Part shown: one piece after another, positions 22,695 through 33,439 of the stretch
How the letters are laid out: each line of letters opens with the position of its first letter
How positions within the stretch are numbered: position 1 is the stretch's first letter
Made by a program: the position numbers and the translations under genes
Assembly: GCF_000715075.1 (NCBI RefSeq)
Contig: NC_134085.1
Location: 152,176,178-152,240,177 of the forward strand
From: Nicotiana tabacum
Lineage: Eukaryota; Streptophyta; Magnoliopsida; Solanales; Solanaceae
Direction: 5' to 3'
DNA length: 64,000 nt
The notes under the pieces: model-generated
The model's input: the letters and a program-made list of their open reading frames with translations, nothing else
What the model was told of the DNA's origin: nothing
Database searches by the model: none

Positions 22695-23093
22695 TATTTC
22701 ATCACCTTATTTTCTACCTCATCCATGAAATTTCCTTTCCGTCTTGCTTCTAATATTGCTAATTACACTTAAAATATGGAAAGAGATCTTTGTGTGTGAT
22801 TTTGTAAAGAAATAACCTTATTTCTTTGGATTTTCAATTTTTATATGTCCTTGGCTAGTTTTGATAAGTATAATTAATGGCTAGAAGTTGATAAGTTGGA
22901 ACTTTTTTGGGACATTTCTGTAAGATTCCCAAAAAAATACACTTATCTAATGGTACGCTTTTTGGGTGAAAATAGCTAGAACGGATAATAACAAGAAGAA
23001 TCCCTAATGACAAAGCTGTCACTGAAAACTTTAGCACGGCCTCTTTTCTTCAGCAGGCGGGCTTATTGGACACAAAAACATCAGGGCCCATTT
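22691..23093. other. Upstream flank of the second host gene
   Basis: No gene seen. Leads into the promoter of the plus-strand gene at 23324. Confidence 0.4.
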
Positions 23094-23210
23094 ATTCTGT
23101 GGTTTGGGTAAGCTCCGAAAAGCAAGGCCCATATGGGATGGAATTAACTAAAAAGAAAAAGTTCAAAATTTGAATCTCCGCTCCAACGGTCACCTTTTCA
23201 AGTATATATA
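23094..23210 (+). promoter_or_regulatory. Promoter of the KEN-box gene: site II-like boxes, MSA element, TATA box
   Basis: GGGCCCA lies at 23094-23100 and GGCCCA at 23126-23131. Both resemble TCP-type site II elements common in proliferation genes. TCCAACGGTCA at 23182-23192 is an exact match to the MSA consensus YCYAACGGYYA. A TATA box, tatatata, follows at 23203-23210, about 114 bp before the start codon. The arrangement predicts G2/M-phase transcription through MYB3R factors. Confidence 0.78.
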
Positions 23211-23323
23211 TGTCCCTCACCTGTCCCATCCCTCTCATTCAGAAAACGCCCAAAAGTAGTACCTAGGCTTCACCATAATCAAAAGATCACATCAATCTTC
23301 AATCATTTCCAGTGACAATTCCA

Positions 23324-26300
23324 ATGGATTTCCACAGCCTCACAAGGAGAGAGCTCCAAGCTCTTTGTAAGAAGAACAAAATCCCAGCTAACATCACTAA
23401 TGTCGCCATGGCTGATGCGCTCGCTTCTCTCGACACTGTAAGTATTTTAATCGAACATCGAAAATATTCATGATATGCTCTTTTGCTTAGTGGATTTTGA
23501 TGAGTTCGTCTAAAATTAATGAAAATGAACATAACTAGGGCTGCAAATAAAAAATGTGTGTGTTTGTTTTCAACTTAATATTATTGAATTGTATATTTAA
23601 GATGTATTGAACGGAACTGATACAAATGAAAGCTGTTTCCAGCTTGATATTTTTGTTGGGAACTCTGTATGTAGAATTCTGCTTTTTACAATTAATTATG
23701 CATGAAGGTTAAAGTTCATTTTTCCATTCCATTTATTGTCTTGTCGTCTCTGACTCAATGTTGAAGCTGCTTTCTATAGCTATTATTGCATAGATTAAGT
23801 ATACATGCAGTGTTTATTTTTTACTCTATCAATGATTTTTAACGTGTAATAACCACTTTTATCAGATTACCAATTACCAAGAGATTTACCTTTAATAATG
23901 AGTAATAAATAACCTGATTATGTGAATATTTTTACACTGAAACTCAGTGCATATATGTAATTTTGATATAGTCTGTTAAGGATTATTTGCCAACTATATT
24001 AGCGTCAAAACTACTTTTACTAAAATTTGCAAGATTTATTCTTCAAATATCAGTTATCCTACATCTGTTTACAACTATTTGGACAATTTTATTGTTTTGC
24101 TTCCGAAGGAGAATTGAGCTTCACATTTATGTGCAGGTCGATGGTATTGAGGAGTTCCTGAATCCATGTGAATCGGAAACTGCAGACTCCGCGTCCATGG
24201 TGTCTCCTGAAAAGTCGAAAAAAGTATCAGCGAGTGTACCTTGTACCTCGACTAGGACTGGCGGGAGAGCAAGAGGAACGACGGCCAAAGCTGTCAATGA
24301 AGCAAAGGTTGAGATGATTGAGACTCCTGCCTTGCCAACTACCAGAAGAAGAAGGGCTGCAGCAACTTCAGTTCGTTCGAAATTGGAAACCTCAATGAAA
24401 GAATGTGAATCAGATGAGCACATTGGTGATCAGGTTGAGATGGAAAAGAAAGAGGTTCCAAAGACACCAGCAGCTGGGCATACTAGCCGAAGAAGGGAAG
24501 TGAAGGCAAAGACTTCAGTCACGCAAGTGAATAGCACCCGTCGATCAACTAGGTTAGCTGGGAAAACTGGCTCTGAATCAATCACACAAGAGAACGAAAA
24601 ATCGGGATCCATTACGTATGATGCGTATTCGGAAGACGATAATGAAAATTTGGAGGTGGACTCTAAGCAGCATTCTAGTCATGAGAATGAAGAATTAGAT
24701 AGAAATGGTAATATCTGAAATAATAAGTTTCCTTTTCCCTTTTGTGATATACTTTGTTAAGATGCTGTTTTCTCTGAGTTCTGACTGCAACATTGCCACA
24801 GGTATTGATTTGAAAGCAGCAGAAGAGAGTTTGGATGTCGATAAAGCTTCAGAGATTTTATCAGTTCAAGATTCAAATGTCTTGGTAGAAAACTTAATGG
24901 AAGTGGAAGTTGGTGTTCAAGAAGTAAGTGCCGATAGCCTTGCAGTTGATGTCTTGAACAAAGAAGCAGAAAAGGGCTTGGAGGTAGAAGTACCGTATCA
25001 CAGTAACAACGGTATGTGTTATTCTCAGGGTATTACCATGAATTCCATGCTTAAAATAGTTTTGGTTCTCCGGGAATATTGATATGTGATAAAATCAGTT
25101 GCCTTCTTAGTACAAAAAAGAATGATGAGAATCAATTTTTTCTGTTCATCCATGTACTCCTTTGACAATTACTTGATTCGCTGTCACTGTTGTATATACT
25201 TCTCATTCTTCCCGTTAGTTCCAACCAACTACTCCTTGCTTTGCTGCCATTAAAAGAAATTAACTGTTGCAGGGCCTGAAGAAGTATATGCAAAAGAAGA
25301 TAATGTACTTGAAAACGGGATTCAAATGGTTTCTGGCGAAGAGGAATCTGGGGGTCTGCATTCTAAAATGATGGACGTTGAGCTCCTTGAAGATAGCGGT
25401 AGGGCTAAAGTAGTTATTTGTATTTCTCTTGTGACCTACTGCACATTTTTGTTAGAATGCTATCATCTTCATAGCACTTTATGACATGATATCTCAATTT
25501 TGCAGTTGTTGATGCATTCAACTCTGAGAATGAGAATCAAATTGAGTCCATGAACGAAGTGAACGGAAATAAACAAATAGAAGGATCTGCTGCAAAGGAA
25601 GTGAATGATGGAGAGGGAGAAACAAAAGACGAAGATATTCAGAACAAAAGCCAGGAGTTGACCCAAGAAAATCAACCCCACTGGGACGAAATCTTTGATT
25701 TTGAGGAAGATAATGTTGCAGAGGAAAACCATGATGATGAGATATATGAATGTGAAGTGGATGATGGAACAGAATCTAATTCTGACGATGCAGGAGAAGG
25801 AGAGTTGATGGAACACAAGAAAGAAAAGGGGGAGATAAATGTTAGTGGAAATCTTCAGTGTTTGAAAGATGTTTCAGAAGCTAATGTAGAGCTTCCTGGA
25901 GACAAACTGATGGACAAATCTGAAGTTGACGGTGATGAGGCTGATGTGGATAATACTGCTGCTGCTCCTCTTTTCCCCTTGGTTTCTCTTGTTCCTAATG
26001 CCAATTCAATGGGAGAAGTTGAAAGTTTTAATGCAGAAACTAACTTGGATGTTCTTGATATGAATTTGTTCGGGCAGTTGAACCGTGAGATGGAGGCTAA
26101 GGCGAGTGAAGGTCTTCATCTTCTGAAAGATGTTTCAGAAGCTAACATAGAATTTGCTGGAGAAGAACCCATAAAAGAATTTGAAGCTGATGATGCACAG
26201 GCTGATTTGGATCCTGCTGCTCATTCCCCTGTGGCTTCGCCTATACCTAATGCTGCCTCAAAATCTGTCTCCACTTTGATACTGGAACCAGTGCATATTC

Positions 26301-26809
26301 CGTCTGCCTCGACAACAGTGAACCCTGTTCTCATCACAGAAACAAGCTGTTTGACACCAGTGAAGATATCTTCAAGCAAGACACCAATGAAGAAGTCCAT
26401 GAGCAAAGCATCAGCAGCAACAAAAGTGGCTCAGATCCACGATGACAAGGAGAATATAGATAACAGTGGCAGAAAATTCGTCCTGACAAAAGAGAAGTTG
26501 AAGAAAAACAAAAACAATGCTGGCAATAACAGTAAGCAATCCTTGCAAGATTTAAGCTTGAGGCAGCTTACAAAAATGTTGAAAGAGATGCATATTTCAA
26601 AAGATCCTAAAATAATGGATAGCACTAACACAAAGGTGAGAAATCCCTTCTTCATTCCTTAATTTTCTTGAATCCGTCATACTTTTTCAGGTAGCTATTA
26701 AATGTTAAGAGAGTATACTAAAAATGTTTTTCATTTGCAGGCGGCAAGTTCAAGACCAGCTTTGCAGACACTTCCAGAAAATCGCTTGATGGGTGAAACT
26801 GAGAAGTGA
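23324..26809 (+). CDS. Acidic nuclear-type protein with KEN box (six exons, 739 aa), function unknown
   Basis: Exons: 23324-23437, 24137-24707, 24802-25011, 25273-25398, 25506-26635, 26741-26809. GT..AG introns join in frame to 2220 nt. Residues 1-38 (MDFHSLTRRELQALCKKNKIP...) form a short basic helical module like SAP/LisH-type folds. Residues ~70-200 hold Arg-rich patches (TTRRRRAA at 106-113, SRRREVK, RRSTRLAGK) that fit nuclear localisation or DNA contact. The middle is very Glu/Asp-rich. A ~47-residue unit starting LKDVSEAN is repeated at 460 and 547. A KEN box (DDKENIDN) sits at 655-657, and exon 6 ends RPALQTLPENRLMGETEK. I believe this is the plant family annotated in Arabidopsis as lisH-like or aspartic/glutamic acid-rich proteins (from memory, unchecked). 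An MSA element in the promoter plus a KEN degron suggest a mitotic protein cleared by APC/C. No enzyme motif is seen. Confidence 0.85.
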
Positions 26810-27482
26810 GGCTTACAAGGCAAACCATTTTGCCATACATTAACTTAGAGAGTGGAATGATAGAATATAACTAGTCTTGCAAACCTTCTTGGTTTGCCCT
26901 TCAGAGATGTATCAAAATTGTGATCGCTCTTATTTATGCTTCCTTTGAGTTTATGAAAACTTATGAAGTTTATTCTAGTAATCGTGATCGTAATTCTCTC
27001 TAGTTTTCCTCTCTTATTGCACTTTATCAATTAAGCTGGGTCTATTTGCGGAATAGTTGTGATCAACCTGCCTCACCAACAACTTCTTGTTGGACATAGT
27101 AACTGTTAGATTATTGTCAAATTGGTGAAACTGAATAACCTAAATGTACTAACTGAACTGAAACATGATCCCCACGAGAGGTATCTTTCATCTAGCGTAT
27201 TCCATACTCTTGGCAAAGATCCTGAATGGTCACTAAAGTTTTAAATTCTCCATTAGACTGGAGTTCTCCAAATAGCGTATAACGATCCTAATGATTGAGT
27301 CATCAGGATTCTAATGATTGATATGAACATTCTTAATAATCCTAGGATTTGGCATGGCAGTGTGGCGAAACACATATGGCACAAATGGTTTTTAACACTT
27401 TCTTTACAGCTTTCAAATGGTCCATTTCTGGACTACTTTGTGCAAACATTCCAACAACAACACTAGTGTTTGGCCTCTCAGA
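26810..27482. other. 3' UTR and downstream flank of the KEN-box gene
   Basis: No further gene. The words aacgatcctaatgattga and caggattctaatgattga repeat at 27282-27320. The 3' UTR end cannot be fixed. Confidence 0.45.
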
Positions 27483-27717
27483 TACCTCCGTTTAGTTGTC
27501 CACTCTTCACTTTGCACTCCATAAATGAAATATATATTTTACAATTTTACCCATAATAATTATAATAGTATTTTCAGAAGTATTGGGGATTGAATAGTTA
27601 ATGATAAGAGTAAAAGAGGAAAAAAAGTTATCTTTCTCTTGATTTAGTATAGGGGACAAGTAAAAGTGAAAATGTATTTGTAGAATAGTTGACAAGTAAA
27701 AGTAAGCGGAGGGAGTA
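27483..27717. mobile_element. Stowaway-like (Tc1/mariner) MITE
   Basis: Ends read TAcctccgtttagttgtcc and, inverted at the right, ...gacaagtaaaagtaagcggagggagTA. These are terminal inverted repeats of the ctccctccgt type flanked by TA, the standard Stowaway signature. About 230 bp, AT-rich, no ORF. Confidence 0.82.
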
Positions 27718-28059
27718 TGTTTGCTAGGAAAAATAATCACAACACAAAATTCTACTTAAAATGATATGGTGTATGGTTAGCGCGGGATTAAAAATAAATA
27801 ATATCGGCATAACTAATGTGTTTGATTGCTTGAATAAGAAAAAGTAATCCTAGCCTAGGAGTAAATTCCTTGGATGGTCACCCAACTTATGAGATTATCA
27901 TACCAAAATCACTTTTATTTATTTTAGGACAACAAAGTTACCAAACAACAACATACCCAGTATAATCTCACAAGTGAGGTCTAGGGATGGTAGTGTGTAT
28001 GCAGACCTTACCAATATCTGAAGAGGTATAAAAGTTGTTTCCGATAGACCATTGGCTCA

Positions 28060-28075
28060 AGAAGAAGAAGAAGAA

Positions 28076-28108
<33 letters not shown>

Positions 28109-28110
28109 AG
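28060..28110. repeat. GAA/GAAA microsatellite in the LINE 3' region
   Basis: gaagaagaa followed by gaaagaaag repeats. The Glu/Lys-rich ORF over it (28052-28237) is not a gene. Confidence 0.92.
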
Positions 28111-29031
28111 AGGGAGACAAAGGACGATAAGGAAAAATGGGGAAAAAAGGGAAGCCGAAAAAGAAAAAGTAGCATCAAATAGTAACAATCAGGGAAATAT
28201 GATACTCGAAGCGAATGAGATAATAGGCAAATACTAGAGATCAAAGAATACGAAAATACCAGAGTACTACTAATATTACTAGTAAAGAACGGAAATTCTC
28301 AACTACCTACTAGCCTTCTACCCTAATCCTCGACCTCCACACCCTTATATCTTGGGTCATGTTCTCAGTAAGCTGAAGTAGCGCCATGTGCTGCCTAATC
28401 ACCTCTCCCTAATAATTCTTTGGCCTACCTCTACCTCTTCTCAGACCCGACATGGCCAACCTCTCACACCTCCTAAAAGGATCATCTGTACTCCTCCTCT
28501 TCACGTGCTTGAACCATCTCATCCTCAACTCTCGCATTTTGTCCCCCACGGGGACTATTCCCACTTTGTCCCGAATAACTTCATTCTTAATCGTATCTCT
28601 CATGGTATGCTCACACATTCATCTTAGCATCCTCATTCATGCTACTTTCATCTTCTTTTGAACATCCAACATTCAGCTCCATACAACATAGTAAGTCTAA
28701 CCACCACTCTGTAGAACCTACCCTTAAGTCTTGGTAGCATATTTTTATCACATAAAATACTGAGTGTGAGCCTTTGTTTCATTTACCCTGCACCAATACG
28801 ATGAGAGACCTTATCGTCAATCTCACTGTCACCTTGGATTATAGACCCGAGGTATTTGAAACTACCCCTTCTCAGGATGACTTGAGTATCAAGCTTCACA
28901 TCCACGTCCGCTTCATGAGTCCTGTCACTGAACTTGCACTCCAAGTATTTCGTTGTGGTCATGCTCAACTTGAGACATTTAGACTCTAGGGCTTGTCTCT
29001 AAACCTCCAGCCCACGTCTCAGCAATCAGCA

Positions 29032-29600
29032 CTATGTCATCAGCAAATAACATCTACCATGACACCTCCCCTTGAATGTACGCATCAACACATCCATCGC
29101 CAAGGTAAATAAGAATGGGCTAAGAGTCGATCCCTTGTGCAACCATATCACAACTGGAAAGTATTTTGAGTCACCTCCTATATTCATCACCCAAATTCTA
29201 GCACCATCATACATGTCCTTGAGCACAGTGTAAGCTACTGGAACGTTTCTAACCTCCAGACATCTCCACAGAACCTCCCTCGGGACTTTATCATACGCCT
29301 TTTCTAGGTCTTTAAACACCATATGTAAGTCCTTCTTCCTCTCCCTATATTGCTCTACCAATCTCCCACTGAGAAAAGAAGTCAAGGAATGAAGCCGCTT
29401 CATCAGATGAATGGCTTCCGTAGTCGATCTCCCCAGCATGAATCCAAATCGATTCTCGAAAATAGACACACTCTCCTCACCCTAACTTCTACCACCCTCT
29501 TCTAAACTTTCATAGTATGACTAAACAGTTTGATACCCCTATAGTTATTGCAGTTTTGGATATCACCCTTGTTCTTGTATAACAGAATCATCGTACTCCA
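29032..29600 (-). pseudogene. RTE LINE reverse transcriptase fragment (broken)
   Basis: Shows the RT motifs [13 protein letters not shown] (fingers), [11 protein letters not shown] (the LEKAYD motif A of non-LTR RTs) and [17 protein letters not shown] (motif B). An in-frame stop lies just upstream of the VCLFSR-equivalent position near 29470. The catalytic FADD block would lie near 29035 but reads CYLLMT here, so the frame is lost. Role in an intact element: target-primed reverse transcription. Confidence 0.85.
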
Positions 29601-29609
29601 CCTCCATTA

Positions 29610-30528
29610 TGACAGAAACTAAAGGTCCACAAAACTATATAGAGAACTTGGTTCCCTATTAGTTCCCATAGAACACACACACACATCAGTACGTAAATAA
29701 CATAGTGGAGCTTTACGTGGAAAACTCCCAGCTCACGAGATTAAAAACCATGACCTACACTCGTAGGATTTCAACATTACTACTGAGCAAACTTCAGATT
29801 ACAAACTATTGTAACCTAGGAATTAAACTCTTAATCCCTCACTCACTTGTAATAACTCTATTACAAGCCCCTTTGTAATAACTCCATTACAAAGCTTACA
29901 ACTCGACTAACTCTAGCCAAGACACAGATACAAGGTTTATGGTTTACAAAAGGTTTCCTACACAATGCTTCTAGCTAAGCTAAGTAGGAATTACAAGTAA
30001 ATCACTTTAACAAAGGTGCAACACAACTAATGACATATAATAACTCAATGCAGGAAACTGGTCCTTTGTTATGTTGTTCTCTATGCTTTGAGCCCTAAAA
30101 GTCACTTGCAAGATCGCCACACACTTGAGAGGAAACTTGATTAATTCTGGAAATGTGCAAGAGTGTGTTTTTCCTTTGTTTCATGTTAATATTACCCAAG
30201 TGATGTCACTTGGATGATGCAAGCATATTTGGTACAAGGGCATTCCCCATAAAGTGATTGTTGCACTGTTTGCCTTATTGCATGTGTGCAGAGGAACAGT
30301 TACAGCAACTTTACAGCTGTGGGGAGTTGACTGGTACGGTCAGCAAGGGAACTGATATCCATCTGTTCCCTTTGTCGTTTCCTTGACTTTAATTGTTGGA
30401 ATTTGTGCCCGACTTGAGACTTATTGTTTTTGAGCACTTTGAGATGTGTGAAAGGTTCCCGATATGGCTCTTATCATTAAGTTTGTTAAATCATCAAAAT
30501 ATAATAAGAAACATAATTAGGGCTCTCA
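29610..30528 (-). repeat. 3' LTR of the Copia element
   Basis: Matches 54916-55833 along its length, for example gtggagctttacgtggaaaa and gatgtcacttggatgatgca. The inner end has diverged (acataattagggctctca versus acataatctatca). Confidence 0.88.
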
Positions 30529-30599
30529 TTTGTGAACAAGTGTGTCAACTGCTGAAATTCACAAATATCAACCAGTTAGTGCATCCCTGTCATGTCAAG

Positions 30600-31989
30600 A
30601 ATATCAGGGGCAAATATGGCAAATGTTATATCCCTCAGCACCCTCTGTTTTCTCAGGTTTTCTCTTCATTCATCCTTGGCCACACCCACCTTGGCCTTCT
30701 TGGAGGAACCAGGTTCCTCATTGTCACCAGCCTTCTTTTTCACAGACTTTCTCACACTTTTCTCTTTCTTTGCAGATTTCTCAGACAGTTTCTTACCAGA
30801 CTTCTCAGACACCTTCTCCCCAGACTCTTCTACCTCAACATTTTTCATAGATGACTTTCTCCTCAATCTTGGAATTGCAGGTTTCTTAGAGGACTTACGA
30901 ATTAAGGAATCAGGTTCCTCATTCTCCTCTTCATCAATATCAACAACTAGTGCTGGAGGCACTTCCTCTTCATTCACCTGTTTTCCACCCTTTACCGACC
31001 TTCTTTTCTTCTTCTCTTCTTTGTTTTTCTTCAGAACTGACTCAAGTGCTTCCTTCTATTGCAGTCTAGTAGTAGGTCTTTTAAGAGTGGGCTCTTTGGG
31101 AGTTGCCCTTATACTCCTAGCCGCAATAAAGCTTGCAACATACACATTGTCATAATCCTCCTCATTGTTCTCATTTTTTCCCCCATAAAGAGATTTCATC
31201 TCAAGAAAAACCATGGTTAATGGCTCAGCATCAAAGTGAGGGGAGGGAGCAAGATTAGTATTGACCTGGGCTCTTTTGAAGAGTGAGGAGTTTCATCCCA
31301 AGTAGGAGTAGAGGGCTCCTCTTGGGCTGAGGGATCAGGTCCCTCATTTGTTTCCCCAGTAGTACTGTCTAGTGCCAGATTTTCAACGGGCACCAGTTCC
31401 CTACCCTCTTCCACCAGTTTCCTACTCTCTTCTTGAGGACCTTCACCTTCCTCACGAGACCTAATGGTCTCATTGACACCCTCATAACCACCAACCAAAC
31501 TCCCCTCAGCAACGATTAACAACATATTTTCAGTGGCTTCTTATTGATTTAATCCCAATGTAGATTCAGAAGACACAAGAGGAATATTACCTGTAGGTTG
31601 GCGATGTTCAAATTGAAGCTTGGAATGGTCGTTGCTAAACCTTCACTACTACGAACCGCATCCTATTGGGTCTTAGTGCTCTCTTCAACTTTCTGACTAG
31701 AGACTTCCCGACCCTCATCTCCATCTACTGTTTCTCCCTCTGCTATTTTTTCCAGCGAGGCAAAAGGAGAGATTGCAGCAACAAACTTTTTGGGGTTCTA
31801 AGTCTTATGACTTCGGTGAGAACCAGAACTTGATTGGGTTGGAGAGGAAGTAGCAGGTGGTTGGGGGTTTGGTGTAGGGTTTTGACTAGGTGACATAGGG
31901 GACTCAGACTCTCGCTCCTGTGCTTCGTGAGGCGAAGACACAGTGGGGACTATACTGAAAACGTTTGAGGCTTCTAGATTTTCAGACAT
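30600..31989 (-). pseudogene. Extra ORF downstream of Copia pol (broken, env position)
   Basis: An ATG at 31989 starts MSENLEASNV, followed by Ser/Pro/Thr-rich sequence. The frame continues past stops at 31798 and further on into Glu-rich text (31525-31217). It ends in a Lys/Glu/Ser-rich stretch with repeated KSxKKxSEKS words (30977-30666). It lies between pol and the 3' LTR, where some Copia lineages carry an env-like or accessory ORF. No membrane segment or signal peptide is visible, so env is not supported. The repeated phrase EEPGSS / EEPDS / EGPDPS comes from the GGAACC...-type motif described in the findings. Confidence 0.55.
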
Positions 31990-32494
31990 AGTAGAGATTT
32001 GTAGTAAGAACTAAGGAGAATGAGCGTTTGGTTTTGAGAGAAAAAGGGAATTTTTGGCTTTAAAGCGAATAGTGATGAAAGAGACAACGTTTGGGTTTAT
32101 TTAAAGAGGGTGAGGGACCGGTTACAAACGAGTATAGATTTTCTGGATAGATGGGTCATTTAATAACGGGTATGATGTTTGGGTTCTAAAGAGAGAAGAA
32201 AGAGAAACTGAAATCTTAATGACATGGCACGTTTACAGCCATTAAAAGATATGCATAAGAGTACAAAGGAACTACTAACCTGAGTCAAGGGAACCAGGTT
32301 CCTTAACTTAGTTTTATAAATATGACCCTCATCCTTTTACCAAGATGTAATGACACTAGCTTCTTGTTTTCTCTATAATTGCTATGCGTGTCTACTTGTA
32401 ACGGTATAAAAATGAGTTAGAACTTTCCAGAAACCACTTTTTAGTTGTTTTACCTGTTCATTCTTTTATAGCCAATCATTGAGGGAACATGTGC

Positions 32495-33431
32495 TCAGTT
32501 TGATTTTATCAACCCTAGTGCCAATCGATTCTTTTCAAAGTGCTCCCTACTCAGTGCTTTAGTGAAGATATCTGCTACTTGGTTTTCTGTTTTGCAGAAC
32601 TTTATGCAGATAAGATATTTTTCAACATTATCTCTTAGAAAATGATATTGCACATCAATGTGCTTTGTTCTCTTATGCTGAACTGGGTTCTTTGCCATAT
32701 TGAGAGCACTGTTGTTATACACAGTAATGGCACACAATCAGAAAATACACCAAAGTCCTCCAGTTGCTGCTTGATCCACAGCAATTGAGCACAATAATAG
32801 GCAACTGCCACATACTCAGCTTCAGCAGTTGAAAGAGCCACTGAGTTTTATTTCCTCATACCCCATGAAATCAAACACGATCCCAGAAAATGTGTCATTC
32901 CAGAAGTGCTTTTTCTATCCACCAAATAACCAGTATAATCAGCATCAACATACCCAATCAAGCCGAATTGTCTCATGAAGGGTAGTAGATAACCAGGTCA
33001 TGCATTCCTTTGAGATACCTTAGAATTCTCTTGGCAACCTTTAGATGAGATTCCTTTGGACTAGATTGAAACCTAGCACTTAATCCCACACTAAATACGA
33101 TATCTGATCTACTTGTTGTGAGATACAAGAGTGAACCAATGATACCTCTGTGCATGGTTTCGTTCACAAGAAAACCAGGTTCATCCATTTCCAGACGAGT
33201 GGTAGTGGCAATAGGAGTATCAATGATCTTTGAACTTTCCATCTCAAATCTCTTTAGAAGTTCTTTGATGTGCTCCTGCTGACTTATCATTGTGCCCTTA
33301 GGAGTTTGCATAACTTGCAGACCCAAGAAGAAATTCAATTCCCCCATCATGCTTATTTCAAACTTACTTCCCATGAGCTTTGCAAACTCTTCACACAAAG
33401 AATCATTTGTTGCACCAAAGATGATATCATC
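32495..33431 (-). pseudogene. Copia reverse transcriptase (C-terminal half) and RNase H (broken)
   Basis: Starts at the insertion point inside the YVDD codons and reads IIFGATND...ELNFFLGLQV, KRILRYLKGM (RT thumb/connection). RNase H follows with LSTAEAEYVA and KRTKHIDVQYHFLRD, ending at a stop at 32495. A frameshift near 32720 separates the two RNase H pieces. The upstream half of RT lies at 50617-51054, on the other side of the 17-kb insertion. Confidence 0.88.
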
Positions 33432-33439
33432 TGTAGCGC

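Noticed and set aside
28052..28237. Glu/Lys-rich ORF
   Set aside because: Encoded by the GAA/GAAA microsatellite in the LINE 3' region.
30542..31155. Plus-strand ORFs up to 187 residues with Ser/Phe-rich text
   Set aside because: Antisense shadows of the Lys/Glu-rich extra ORF of the Copia element.
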